Source of the DNA: Allokutzneria sp. NRRL B-24872
GTDB taxonomy: Bacteria > Actinomycetota > Actinomycetes > Mycobacteriales > Pseudonocardiaceae
Direction of reading: 5' to 3'
Assembly: GCF_002155965.1 (NCBI RefSeq)
Contig: NZ_MUMH01000127.1
Coordinates: 1 to 34,516 of the forward strand
Length of the DNA stretch: 34,516 bases
The position numbers were made by a program, and so were the translations under genes. The notes below the pieces were generated by a model. It had not been told where the DNA came from, did no database searches, and was given only the letters and a program-made list of their open reading frames with translations. Below are positions 24,859 through 32,020 of the stretch, one piece after another; the stretch's first letter is position 1; each line of letters begins with the position of its first letter.

Positions 24859-26004
24859 GTGCGGAAGAACAACACCGTCGTGCTGCTCGCCGTTGGACAC
24901 GCGTGCGTGGACGTCTACCAGGGCTCCGTCGCCGCGCTCGTCCCGTTCTTCGTCGCCGAGCGCGCCTACACCTACGCCGCGGTCTCCGGCGTCGTGCTCG
25001 CCGCGTCGCTGCTGTCGTCGGTGGCCCAGCCGCTGTTCGGCGTCCTGACCGATCGCTGGCCGATGCCGTGGCTGCTGCCGGTGAGCACGCTCCTCGGTGG
25101 GGTGGGGATCGCGCTGAGCGGGGTCGGCGGCTCGTACGCGTGGACGCTGTTCTTCGTGGCGGTGTCGGGGATCGGCGTCGCCGCCTACCACCCGGAGTCC
25201 GCGCGCCTCGCCCGCGTCGCCGCGCGGGGGAGCCACACCGCGATGGGCTGGTTCTCCCTCGGCGGCAACATCGGCTTCGCCCTCGCGCCGCTCATGGTCG
25301 CCGCCGTCGTGGCTCCGGGAGGTCTGCGGCTGTCACCGCTGCTCGTGGTGCCCGCACTGGTCGGCAGCGTGCTGTGCCTGCCCGTGCTGCGCGCGCTGAG
25401 CGGACCGGTCACGACGGGCTCCGGAGCCGCTTCGGCCGGGCCTGATGACGTCGCGTCGTTCGTGCGGCTCGCGCTGGCGGTGTCGTGCCGTTCGGTTGCG
25501 TTCATCGGGCTGAGCACGTTCATCTCGCTCTACGCCCAGCAGCGCACGGGTTTCGGCGCGACCGGGGGAGCCGTGGCGCTGTTCGTGCTGTACCTGGGCG
25601 GAGCGGTCGGCACCGTGCTCGGCAGCAGGCTCGCCGACCGGTGGGACCGCGTCACCGTCGCGCGGTGGTCCTACCTGCTGGCCGTCGTGGCGGTGGCGGG
25701 TGTGGTGTTCGTGCCGGGGCCGGCCCTCTACGCGTTCGTCGCGCTGACCTCGGTCGGCCTCTACGTGCCGTTCTCGTTGCAGGTCACCCTCGGCCAGGAC
25801 TACCTGCCCAGCCGGGTCGGCACGGCGGGCGGTGTCACGCTCGGGCTGACCGTGAGCGTCGGCGGCGTCGCGGGCCCCCTCATCGGGAGCCTCGCCGACG
25901 CCGCCTCGCTCCAGCTCGCGCTGACCCCGCTGATCGTCATGCCCGCGCTGGCCTGGCTGTTGTTCCGGTCCCTGCCCGAGCCCCGTCCACTGTGGACGGA
26001 CTAG
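24859..26004 (+). CDS. MFS transporter (fosmidomycin-resistance-like)
   Basis: 381-residue transporter with about 12 hydrophobic segments. The opening VVLLAVGHACVDVYQGSVAALVPFF resembles the Fsr group (GHxxxDxxxG), and the loop GVLTDRWPMPW carries the MFS motif A variant. Export of an antibiotic-like compound is inferred. The start is GTG 24859 (VRKNNT); longer in-frame versions run back into the AraC gene and are rejected. Its 3' end contains the recurrent palindrome GTCCACTGTGGAC (25985-25997), which forms a hairpin and may also help terminate. The GH25 stop lies 7 nt beyond on the opposite strand. Confidence 0.9.
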   Translation: MRKNNTVVLLAVGHACVDVYQGSVAALVPFFVAERAYTYAAVSGVVLAASLLSSVAQPLFGVLTDRWPMPWLLPVSTLLGGVGIALSGVGGSYAWTLFFVAVSGIGVAAYHPESARLARVAARGSHTAMGWFSLGGNIGFALAPLMVAAVVAPGGLRLSPLLVVPALVGSVLCLPVLRALSGPVTTGSGAASAGPDDVASFVRLALAVSCRSVAFIGLSTFISLYAQQRTGFGATGGAVALFVLYLGGAVGTVLGSRLADRWDRVTVARWSYLLAVVAVAGVVFVPGPALYAFVALTSVGLYVPFSLQVTLGQDYLPSRVGTAGGVTLGLTVSVGGVAGPLIGSLADAASLQLALTPLIVMPALAWLLFRSLPEPRPLWTD

Positions 26005-26011
26005 GCCCCGT

Positions 26012-26821
26012 CTACCCCATGGCCAGCGCGATCAGCCTGTCGTAGCCGCCGTTGAAGGAGTTCTGGTCGATCGGCGTCGACGAGTACTGCCAGATGGTGT
26101 AGACCCGCCACGCGTGCGGCAGGGTCCCGGTGGCGGCGGCGTAGCGCGCGACCCACAGCGGGTTGTTGTTGCTGAAGTCGCCCGCGTGCCACCCGGTGCA
26201 CATGGCCCACCAACTGGTGCTGGTGTAGATCACCGGCCAGCGGCCCGTGCGGTGGTGGTAGGTGTCGGAGAAGTCCTTGAGCCACCGCGTCATCGTCGGC
26301 TGGTCCAGCCCGTAGCACTTGTTCTCGCTGTACGGGTTGTACTCGATGTCCAGCGCTCCGGGCAGCGTCTTGCCGTCGCGCGACCAGCCGCCGCCGTTGT
26401 TGACGAAGTAGTTCGCCTGGTCGGCGCCGGAGGAGCGGTCCGGCAGCGCGAAGTGGTACGAGCCGCGGATCATCCCGACGTTGAACGAGCCGTTGTACTG
26501 CTGGCCGAAGTGCGGGTTGACGTAGCCGGTGCCCTCGGTCGCCTTGACGTAGGCGAAGCGCACCCCGTTGTTCCAGTGCAGGTGCCAGTCCACGTCGCCC
26601 TGCCAGCGGCTGACGTCGATGCCGGGAACGGCCACGCCGGTCGCCGGGTCGACGGGGGGACCGAAGTCGCGCCCGGTCCCCTCCGCCACACCCTCGTGCT
26701 TGGCGATCTGCGACCCCATCGGGGTGTCGCCGAGTACCGGCTCGGCCAGGGCCGCAGGACTACTGAGCGTCGCGGACGCCAGCAGCGCTGCTGTGAGTAA
26801 AATTCGCGTCGAGACCGCCAT
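26012..26821 (-). CDS. Secreted GH25 lysozyme (1,4-beta-N-acetylmuramidase)
   Basis: 269-residue exported muramidase that cleaves peptidoglycan. The signal peptide (ILLTAALLASATLSSPAALA) ends near residue 26. The GH25 domain begins VPGIDVSRWQGDVDW (D69) and has the catalytic D158-I-E160 pair (ALDIEYN). FAYVKATEGTGY and WQYSS are also typical. No cell-wall-binding repeat is attached. ATG 26821 has GGGAG 6 nt upstream, while GTG 26827 is less well placed. Codon 8 (26800-26798) is the rare leucine codon TTA. A possible -10 is TACCCT (26847-26842). Convergent with the MFS gene. Confidence 0.92.
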   Translation of the reverse strand: MAVSTRILLTAALLASATLSSPAALAEPVLGDTPMGSQIAKHEGVAEGTGRDFGPPVDPATGVAVPGIDVSRWQGDVDWHLHWNNGVRFAYVKATEGTGYVNPHFGQQYNGSFNVGMIRGSYHFALPDRSSGADQANYFVNNGGGWSRDGKTLPGALDIEYNPYSENKCYGLDQPTMTRWLKDFSDTYHHRTGRWPVIYTSTSWWAMCTGWHAGDFSNNNPLWVARYAAATGTLPHAWRVYTIWQYSSTPIDQNSFNGGYDRLIALAMG

Positions 26822-26921
26822 CTGCACTCCCGTCGGTCGTCAGGGTACGCGGAAGGTCAGCATCACCCCATTCCGATCGTCACGCAGAGTTGCTCACTCG
26901 AACCGGTTACCGTGGCCGTGT

Positions 26922-26942
26922 CCCGGCGCGGCGCGGGCCGGG
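26922..26942 (-). terminator. GC-rich hairpin after the PheS-like gene
   Basis: CCCGGC (26922-26927) and GCCGGG (26937-26942) pair around a 9-nt loop, just downstream of the PheS-like stop (26952-26950). The self-complementary GGCGCGCGCC (26941-26950) adjoins it. No U-tract is present. Confidence 0.4.
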
Positions 26943-26949
26943 CGCGCGC

Positions 26950-28026
26950 CTAAGATCTCCGGCCCAAGGCCCACTGGTGCGCGCTGCCGCAGTGCACGGC
27001 GGCGTAGACCCGGTCCCGCAGCTCGTTCGCCTCGGCGTCGGAGAGCGTGCGGTCCAGCCGTCGCAACACGATCCGGACGAGAAGATTCTTCTGTTCTTCC
27101 CGTGCTCCGAGCCGTTCCCGCGCTCGCGGGGGCAGTAGCGCGCAGGGCGTCTCGGACATGATCTCCACCGACTCCACGCAGTCCTCGCCCACCGCGTCGC
27201 GCACCCGGTCGCCCAGGTCCTCGGCCAGGTCGTCGGCCGCCACGGCCACGGAGAGGTCCCGCGTGATCGGCGGCATCGTGGAGACCGGGCGGTAGGGGAG
27301 CAGGTCCAGCAGCTGCGGATCGTCGGAGCGCAGGATGCGGATGTCCGGGATTCCCTTGCGCAGCATGAGGATTCGGTCGAGCCCGAGGCCCATCGCCAGT
27401 CCGCTCCACGGCGCGTCCAGTCCAGCTCGCGCCAGCACGTCGGGGTGCGCCAGGCCGCATTCGCCGATCTCCACCCACTCGTCGCCGTGGCGGAGGTCCA
27501 CCTGAAGACCGTCCACTGTGTACGGATGGACGCGGGGGGCGACGCGGTGCTCGGCGTCGCCGACCAACGCCGCGATCATGTCCTCCAGCCGTCCCAACGG
27601 TTTCCGGCTGATCCGCCACAGGTCGAGCTGGTGCGGGGTCCCGGTGTGCAGTCGGTCGATCGAATCGCGGCGGTAGACGATGCCCGGGCACACCAACAGC
27701 ACGTCGTCGACGGGATCGGCGGCGAGCGCGCGCAGTGCCGCCGGGACCATCGCGCTGGAATGACTGCGCAGCATGCGATTCGCGTCCACGTAACGGGTGT
27801 AGCGCGCGTCGCGGGTCACCGCGGCTGAGTCGTAGCCGAGGTTGTCGTAGTTGTCGGCGATGCTGACCACGCGATCGCTTCTGCACCAACGGACTTCGCA
27901 GCCCCAGCGGCGGGCGAGCGCGTCGACGAGGTCGTTCAGGACGAGCTGGACGGCGTGCGAACCCGTTGCGGGGTCGGTGAGATCGCGAACGGCGAGGTCG
28001 CGGGCGAGCTGTTCTGCGGTGAGCAC
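26950..28026 (-). CDS. PheS-related class II ligase paralogue fused to an FDX-ACB domain
   Basis: 358 residues. Residues about 10-250 are a class II synthetase core like PheRS alpha: motif 2 CPGIVYRRDSIDRLHTGTPHQLDLW (PheS: GRVYRRD..DATH....HQ) and motif 3 MGLGLDRILMLRKGIPDIRIL. Residues about 265-350 match the ferredoxin-fold anticodon-binding domain of PheT and mitochondrial PheRS (PPITRDLSVAV ... DRTLSDAEANELRDRVYA). The N-terminal tRNA-binding coiled coil of PheS is missing. It is therefore not the housekeeping enzyme. I recall public annotations of such actinobacterial proteins as a PheS-related mystery ligase (SrmL) but cannot check. It may aminoacylate a tRNA, a peptide or a small molecule. 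GTG start 28026, with AGAGG 5 nt upstream. Confidence 0.75.
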   Translation of the reverse strand: MLTAEQLARDLAVRDLTDPATGSHAVQLVLNDLVDALARRWGCEVRWCRSDRVVSIADNYDNLGYDSAAVTRDARYTRYVDANRMLRSHSSAMVPAALRALAADPVDDVLLVCPGIVYRRDSIDRLHTGTPHQLDLWRISRKPLGRLEDMIAALVGDAEHRVAPRVHPYTVDGLQVDLRHGDEWVEIGECGLAHPDVLARAGLDAPWSGLAMGLGLDRILMLRKGIPDIRILRSDDPQLLDLLPYRPVSTMPPITRDLSVAVAADDLAEDLGDRVRDAVGEDCVESVEIMSETPCALLPPRARERLGAREEQKNLLVRIVLRRLDRTLSDAEANELRDRVYAAVHCGSAHQWALGRRS

Positions 28027-28064
28027 GATGGCCTCTTCCGGGAGGAGTGAGCGGGTGGGCGACT

Positions 28065-28150
28065 CCCCCTGACCCGCGGGCTCCTGCGAAGGGCTCCGTC
28101 AGCGCGGCGCGGCGACGCTGGCCCCAGGACGCCCGTTCGGGGTCAGGGGG
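28065..28150 (-). promoter_or_regulatory. 11-bp long-range inverted repeat in the PheS-like leader
   Basis: CCCCCTGACCC (28065-28075) and GGGTCAGGGGG (28140-28150) are perfect complements separated by 64 nt. On the minus-strand transcript one arm lies inside the leader ORF 28099-28179 and the other between its stop and the PheS-like start. Ribosome progress on the leader would break the pairing, the layout of an attenuator or translational switch. Confidence 0.45.
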
Positions 28151-28179
28151 CCGGTAAATCGGCGCGCGAGCACGGTCAC
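28099..28179 (-). CDS. Possible 26-residue leader peptide upstream of the PheS-like gene
   Basis: GTG at 28179 opens a 26-codon ORF (begins MTVLARRFTGPLTPNG, ends SVAAPR, TGA at 28101-28099). It is preceded 6 nt upstream by TAGGCT (28191-28186), the same leaderless -10 pattern seen at several other genes here. The ORF contains a single Phe codon, TTT, rare in such GC-rich genomes. It ends 72 nt before the PheS-like start. It could be a regulatory leader peptide, or a small peptide substrate of the ligase; coincidence is a real alternative because GC-rich DNA yields short ORFs easily. Confidence 0.35.
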   Translation of the reverse strand: MTVLARRFTGPLTPNGRPGASVAAPR

Positions 28180-28236
28180 GACGCCAGCCTAGCGTCGCCT
28201 GTTCGGACGAGGCCAATGGTTTGTACCTTTGCGAGG

Positions 28237-28290
28237 CGCGCGACGCTATGAATGGCGGATGGGTGCCTCGACCCTTCATAGCGCCGCGCG
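28237..28290. repeat. Inverted repeat around the DeoR-like start codon
   Basis: CGCGCGACGCTATGAA (28237-28252) and TTCATAGCGCCGCGCG (28275-28290) match in 15 of 16 positions when inverted, with a 22-bp spacer holding the start ATG (28259). It could be an operator with widely spaced half-sites, a hairpin at the 5' end of the mRNA, or a dispersed palindrome. Confidence 0.55.
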
Positions 28291-28816
28291 ACACCGCTTG
28301 GCCGAACGCGCCGCCGTGCTGGTGCCTCCCGGCCGGGTGACCGTGGCCACGACCGGCGGAGCCGCGACCGCCGCCGTGCGCGCGCTGCTGGCTCGGCGCC
28401 GTGGCCTCACGCTCGTCACCACCGCGTTGACCCCGGTCCACGCGCTCCGCGGCGGCGCCAAGGTCGTGCTCACCGGCGGAGCCGTCCGCGACCCCGCGCA
28501 GGGCTGCGTCGGCGAGGTGGCCGAGGCCGCGCTCCGCGCCCGCCTGATCGACATCGCCGTGGTGTCCGTCTGCGGCATCGACCACGACGGCCTCAGCACC
28601 GCCGACCCCGACCAGGCCAGCCTCATCCGCACCCTCGTCCACCACGCCCGGCGAGTCGTCGCGCTCGCCGACCGCTGTGCCCTCGGCCGCGTCGAGGCCA
28701 CGCACATCGCGTCCCTGACCTCGGTGCACGACATCGTCACCGACGCCTCCGCGCCGCCGCCGACCTTGCGCCTGCCAGCCGGTCCCCGCCTGCACCTGGC
28801 AGGCTGGTCATCGTGA
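28259..28816 (+). CDS. DeoR-type sensor (DeoRC) domain protein lacking the helix-turn-helix
   Basis: 185 residues, against about 255 for a full DeoR regulator. The visible sequence is only the C-terminal ligand domain: LAERAAVLVPPGRVTVATTG (the GTT-type phosphosugar loop is reduced to ATTGGAA), ALRGGAKVVLTGGAVRD, GEVAEAALRARLIDIAVVSV, HHARRVVALADRCALGR and VHDIVTDA. The roughly 60-residue N-terminal HTH is absent, and no HTH is encoded upstream in any plus frame. ATG 28259 is my start; an in-frame TTG at 28229 would add 10 residues. Its TGA overlaps the GNAT GTG by 4 nt. It may be a decayed regulator, or a sensor acting on another protein. Confidence 0.7.
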   Translation: MGASTLHSAARHRLAERAAVLVPPGRVTVATTGGAATAAVRALLARRRGLTLVTTALTPVHALRGGAKVVLTGGAVRDPAQGCVGEVAEAALRARLIDIAVVSVCGIDHDGLSTADPDQASLIRTLVHHARRVVALADRCALGRVEATHIASLTSVHDIVTDASAPPPTLRLPAGPRLHLAGWSS

Positions 28817-29301
28817 CCGGTGAAGTTGTCCTGGAGACGGAACGACTGCTGCTCAGACCGTGGCGGGTGGCCGACGCCGTGGTTCAGCGCGAGCTGTGGA
28901 CCGAGCGCGATCCGCGCGTGCCGCCGCACCGCAGGATCGACGCCGACGGCCACCCCACGGTCGCCGATCTCGAAGATGCGATCCGAGCCCGGAAGTCACC
29001 TGGTTTGTTCGCGATCGAGCGCAAGGCCGAGCACGACGTCATCGGCTACTGCGGGCTGGTCGACGGGGAACTCGCCTTCGAGCTGCTGCAACGGGTCTGG
29101 GGTCAGGGCTACGCCACCGAGGCCGCCACAGCGGTGCTCGACCGGGCGAGATCGTCCGGCCACGAGCGCCTGTCGGCCACCGTGCGGGAGTGGAACACGA
29201 CGTCCCGCCGAGTGCTGGCCAAGCTCGGGTTCACCGAGATCGAGCGGCGGGACGTCGACTCCGTCCACGGCACCACCCTCGTCACAGCGAAGCGCCTTTA
29301 A
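28813..29301 (+). CDS. GNAT family N-acetyltransferase (RimJ/RimL-like)
   Basis: 162 residues. It begins VLETERLLLRPWRVADA, the typical opening of RimJ/RimL-type acetyltransferases. QRVWGQGYATEAATAVLDRA is the acetyl-CoA-binding motif A (Q-x-x-G-x-A form), and NTTSRRVLAKLGFTEIERR is the motif B region. It acetylates an amine of a protein or small molecule; the substrate is unknown. GTG 28813 overlaps the DeoR-like stop by 4 nt (GTGA), so both are made together. Co-expression with an HTH-less sensor domain is odd and gives no clear pathway. Confidence 0.88.
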   Translation: MTGEVVLETERLLLRPWRVADAVVQRELWTERDPRVPPHRRIDADGHPTVADLEDAIRARKSPGLFAIERKAEHDVIGYCGLVDGELAFELLQRVWGQGYATEAATAVLDRARSSGHERLSATVREWNTTSRRVLAKLGFTEIERRDVDSVHGTTLVTAKRL

Positions 29302-29343
29302 CACCAAGGGGCGCTGGACGAAGCGGATGCTCGCCATGACGAT

Positions 29344-30603
29344 GTGGTCGTGGACCCGATCAAGCTGCTCGACGACCTGACCTCCGCCACAGTCGCGGCG
29401 CACCAGAGGCCGGGCTTCTTCGACCAGCGGTTGAGACGGGCAGAGGTGCTCCTGCCCACGGCCGAACTGGTGATCGCGATCGACCCCGACCGGGCCATGG
29501 GCTTCGCCCGCGCGTTGCCCGTGGCCGATCACCGGCACGCGGCGCTGGCCGTCATGGCCGCCGAGCTCGTCGGCACCGACCCCGGCCGGGCGAACACGCT
29601 GTTCGCCGATGTCGAGCACAACGCGACGTCGTGGTCGGCACGCACTGCGGTGGGTGTGGTGCGGATGGCCGTCGCGCTGCACCGCACCGATCGGCGCCGC
29701 GCCGAGAGGCTGCTGCGCCAAGCGGAGGCGCGACTGCTCGCCGACACTCCCGCGCAGACCGCCTGTTTCGCGGGCGAGTTCGCCACCGCCCTGGCCGTCC
29801 TCGATCGTCGCCGAGCCGAGAAAGCCCTGGACAAGGCCGCTACCCGGCCCTTGTCACCGGAAGAGATGGGCGACGACACGTGGGCGGCGGGCTCGGAGCA
29901 GCGGCTCATGGTCGCCGTGGCGATGGTGGCGTATTCGCCACGCAAGGCGGAGCAGATCCTCGCTCGCGTTCACGCCCCCTACGACCGGGACTGCCTGCGA
30001 CCCAGGTTGATCAAGGCGATCGCCGCTGTCGACCTCGCTCACGCCGAACGCTTGGCCCGCGCCACCACCAACGCCTACCACCGGGTGGTCTGGCTGGGGG
30101 AGACCGCCGAGATCTCCGCGCGACGCGAGCCCGCGCGTGCCGATCGGCTGATCCGAGAAGCGCGCGGCATGGCCGAGGCGATGACGGACGGCACGCAGTA
30201 CCGGTGGTCGATGTCGGCGGCGCTGAAGGCCGTCGCGGTCCGCGAGCCCGAGCGCGCGGACCGCTTGGCAACCTCGATCGGCGACGTCTGGCTGAGCGGC
30301 AGCCTCGCGGGCGCCATCGCGGCCACGAACCCCGCGCGAGGACTGGAGCTCGCGCGATCCGTTCCCGACAAGGAGATGCGCACGCGTTTGCTCGCCGAGG
30401 CCGCGCAGGAGATCGCCGCCGTCGACCCCGCGCTCGCCGAGGACGTTGTGCGCGAGGGCCTTCCGAGCTGGGAGGTCGCGGACGTCCTCCTGCGCATGGT
30501 TCCTGTGGACCCGGACCGCGCGGCACGCCTGGCCCGGAAGGTCGGCCACCACCCTCCGCGAGCTTCCGTGTTCGTCGCGCTGCTCAGCACAATGCGTGGG
30601 TGA
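29344..30603 (+). CDS. Alpha-helical tandem-repeat protein, function unknown
   Basis: 419 residues, no signal peptide or membrane segment, not a family I recognise. The whole protein is a series of about 11 degenerate repeats centred on a DPxRAxxLxR motif: near residues 46, 78, 115, 153, 197, 229, 261, 300, 328, 360 and 388 (IDPDRAMGFA, TDPGRANTLF, TDRRRAERLL, REPERADRLA, VDPDRAARLA and so on), spaced 28-44 residues. This predicts a two-helix solenoid like HEAT/TPR proteins, hence a binding scaffold. GTG 29344 is the first in-frame start and GTG 29350 the next; neither has a strong Shine-Dalgarno. The gene lies 42 nt after the GNAT gene. Its 3' end overlaps the convergent TetR gene by 20 nt. 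Confidence 0.7.
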   Translation: MVVDPIKLLDDLTSATVAAHQRPGFFDQRLRRAEVLLPTAELVIAIDPDRAMGFARALPVADHRHAALAVMAAELVGTDPGRANTLFADVEHNATSWSARTAVGVVRMAVALHRTDRRRAERLLRQAEARLLADTPAQTACFAGEFATALAVLDRRRAEKALDKAATRPLSPEEMGDDTWAAGSEQRLMVAVAMVAYSPRKAEQILARVHAPYDRDCLRPRLIKAIAAVDLAHAERLARATTNAYHRVVWLGETAEISARREPARADRLIREARGMAEAMTDGTQYRWSMSAALKAVAVREPERADRLATSIGDVWLSGSLAGAIAATNPARGLELARSVPDKEMRTRLLAEAAQEIAAVDPALAEDVVREGLPSWEVADVLLRMVPVDPDRAARLARKVGHHPPRASVFVALLSTMRG

Positions 30604-31189
30604 GCGCACGCGCCGAGGAGGTCCACACGCGCTCTTCGACCGAGCCGGGCTTGAGGACGTGCTGCTGGGCCAGCCCCCGCATGAGTGCGGTCAGCGCCAC
30701 CGCCATCCGTCGCGCCCGCTCCTCGTCGAGCGGTCCGGAGTCGGTGCGGCGGTTGGTCAGCAGGTGCACGACGTCCTCCGACCGCGTCAGGTCCCGCTCG
30801 GTGACGCGCTCCCGCATCCGCTCGTCGCGCAGGGTCAGCGCGAGCGCTTCCAGTTCGAGCCGGAGCACCCGCTGTCCGTCCAACGAGGACACGATGGCGC
30901 GGTAGGCCGCCGCGTAGCCCTCCAGCACCTCCTCGGCGCTGAGCCCGGAGTCCTGCCGCAACGGCAGCACGGCCGCGCCCAACTGGTCGAAGACCTCGTC
31001 CAGCACGGCCAGCAGCAGCCCGTGCTTCGCGCCGAAGATCGAGTAGATCGCGCCGGTGGTCAGGCCCGCCTCCTCGGCGATCGCCTCGATGCCGACGGCC
31101 TCGTAGCCGTGCTCGGTGAACAGCCCGCGCGCCGCGCTCACCAGTGCGTCGGTGTTGCGCCTGCGGTTCTCGGCGCGCTTGCCAGTCAT
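30584..31189 (-). CDS. TetR family transcriptional regulator
   Basis: 201 residues. The N-terminal HTH matches TetR (LVSAARGLFTEHGYEAVGIE, AIAEEAGLTTGAIYSIFGAK); the helical C-terminal ligand domain is variable. ATG 31189 has TAGGTT (31201-31196) 6 nt upstream, a leaderless pattern. The SDR gene starts 54 bp away on the other strand with its own -10-like CACCGT (31232-31237), so the regulator probably represses the SDR gene and itself from this shared region. The 3' end overlaps the helical-repeat gene by 20 nt. Confidence 0.9.
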   Translation of the reverse strand: MTGKRAENRRRNTDALVSAARGLFTEHGYEAVGIEAIAEEAGLTTGAIYSIFGAKHGLLLAVLDEVFDQLGAAVLPLRQDSGLSAEEVLEGYAAAYRAIVSSLDGQRVLRLELEALALTLRDERMRERVTERDLTRSEDVVHLLTNRRTDSGPLDEERARRMAVALTALMRGLAQQHVLKPGSVEERVWTSSARALTHALC

Positions 31190-31243
31190 CGGGCGAACCT
31201 ACACCGCTTGTGGCGCAACGTCTTTTCGTGACACCGTCGACGG

Positions 31244-31972
31244 GTGAGCACCAAGGAGCTGTTCGGAACCGTCGCGCTGGTCACCGGCGCCTCCAGCGGC
31301 ATCGGCGAGGCCGTCGCCCACGACCTGGCCCAGCGCGGCGCCACGGTGGTGGTCGTCGCCCGGCGCCGCGAGCGGCTGGCGCGTGTGGTCGCCGAGATCG
31401 AGGGCAAGGGCGGCCGGGCCTTCGCCGTGCCCGCCGACCTCACCGACCGCGACCAGGCGACCGCCGCGGTGACCGAGGCGGTGAAGGCGACCGGGCGGCT
31501 GGACATCCTGGTCAACAACGCCGGGATCGGCTTCGTCGAGCACGCGCTGGACGCCGACCTCGACCGCTGGCGGCAGACCGTGGAGATCAACCTGCTCGCC
31601 GTGCTCTCCTGCACCCACGCCGCGCTGCCGCACCTGGTCGCCGCCGCCGAAGGACCGCGCGGGATCGCCGACGTGGTCACCGTCAGCTCGGTCGCCGGAC
31701 GGGTCACCGCGCCCGGCTACAGCGTCTACGCCGCCACCAAGCACGCCGTCGGCGCGTTCAGCGACTCCATCCGCAAGGAGCTGGTCGGCCGCGTGCGCGT
31801 GGGCCTGGTCGAGCCGGGCGCGGTGGACACGGAGCTGACCGACGCCAGCAACGCGGAGTTCGAATGGCTCCAGCCCCAGGACGTCGCCGACGCCGTCTCT
31901 TACCTCGTCACCCGGCCCAGGCACGCCGCCGTCTGCGAACTGCTGCTGCGCCCCTCCGCCCAGGAACGCTGA
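31244..31972 (+). CDS. Short-chain dehydrogenase/reductase (classical SDR)
   Basis: 242-residue NAD(P)-dependent oxidoreductase. The cofactor motif is TGASSGIGE (residues 14-22). RRRERL after the second strand suggests NADPH preference. NNAG stabilises the fold, the catalytic Ser is in VSSVAG, and Tyr/Lys are in YSVYAATK. VEPGAVDTEL follows as in classical members. Substrate unknown. GTG start 31244 with CACCGT 6 nt upstream. Divergent from the TetR gene, its likely regulator, and followed by a strong hairpin. Confidence 0.92.
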   Translation: MSTKELFGTVALVTGASSGIGEAVAHDLAQRGATVVVVARRRERLARVVAEIEGKGGRAFAVPADLTDRDQATAAVTEAVKATGRLDILVNNAGIGFVEHALDADLDRWRQTVEINLLAVLSCTHAALPHLVAAAEGPRGIADVVTVSSVAGRVTAPGYSVYAATKHAVGAFSDSIRKELVGRVRVGLVEPGAVDTELTDASNAEFEWLQPQDVADAVSYLVTRPRHAAVCELLLRPSAQER

Positions 31973-31974
31973 GA

Positions 31975-32006
31975 CCCCGCCCCGCGCCCGTGAGCGCGAA
32001 GCGGGG
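31975..32006. terminator. Hairpin terminator between SDR and I36 genes
   Basis: CCCCGC (31975-31980) pairs with GCGGGG (32001-32006), and within it CGCGC (31983-31987) pairs with GCGCG (31994-31998). On the plus strand it is followed by ATTCGTTT. It lies between convergent genes and can serve both. Confidence 0.6.
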
Positions 32007-32020
32007 ATTCGTTTGGCGGA

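Noticed and set aside
28229-28258. TTG start extending the DeoR-like protein by 10 residues to recover an HTH
   Set aside because: The added residues are too few for an HTH and lie in the inverted repeat; the domain is still absent.
28027-28258. T-box riboswitch upstream of the PheS-like gene
   Set aside because: I could not find a T-box consensus (TGGNACCGCG-like) or specifier stem in the minus-strand leader.
26894-28795. 633-codon minus-strand ORF over the PheS-like and DeoR-like genes
   Set aside because: Arg-rich shadow in another frame crossing two real genes and an intergenic region.
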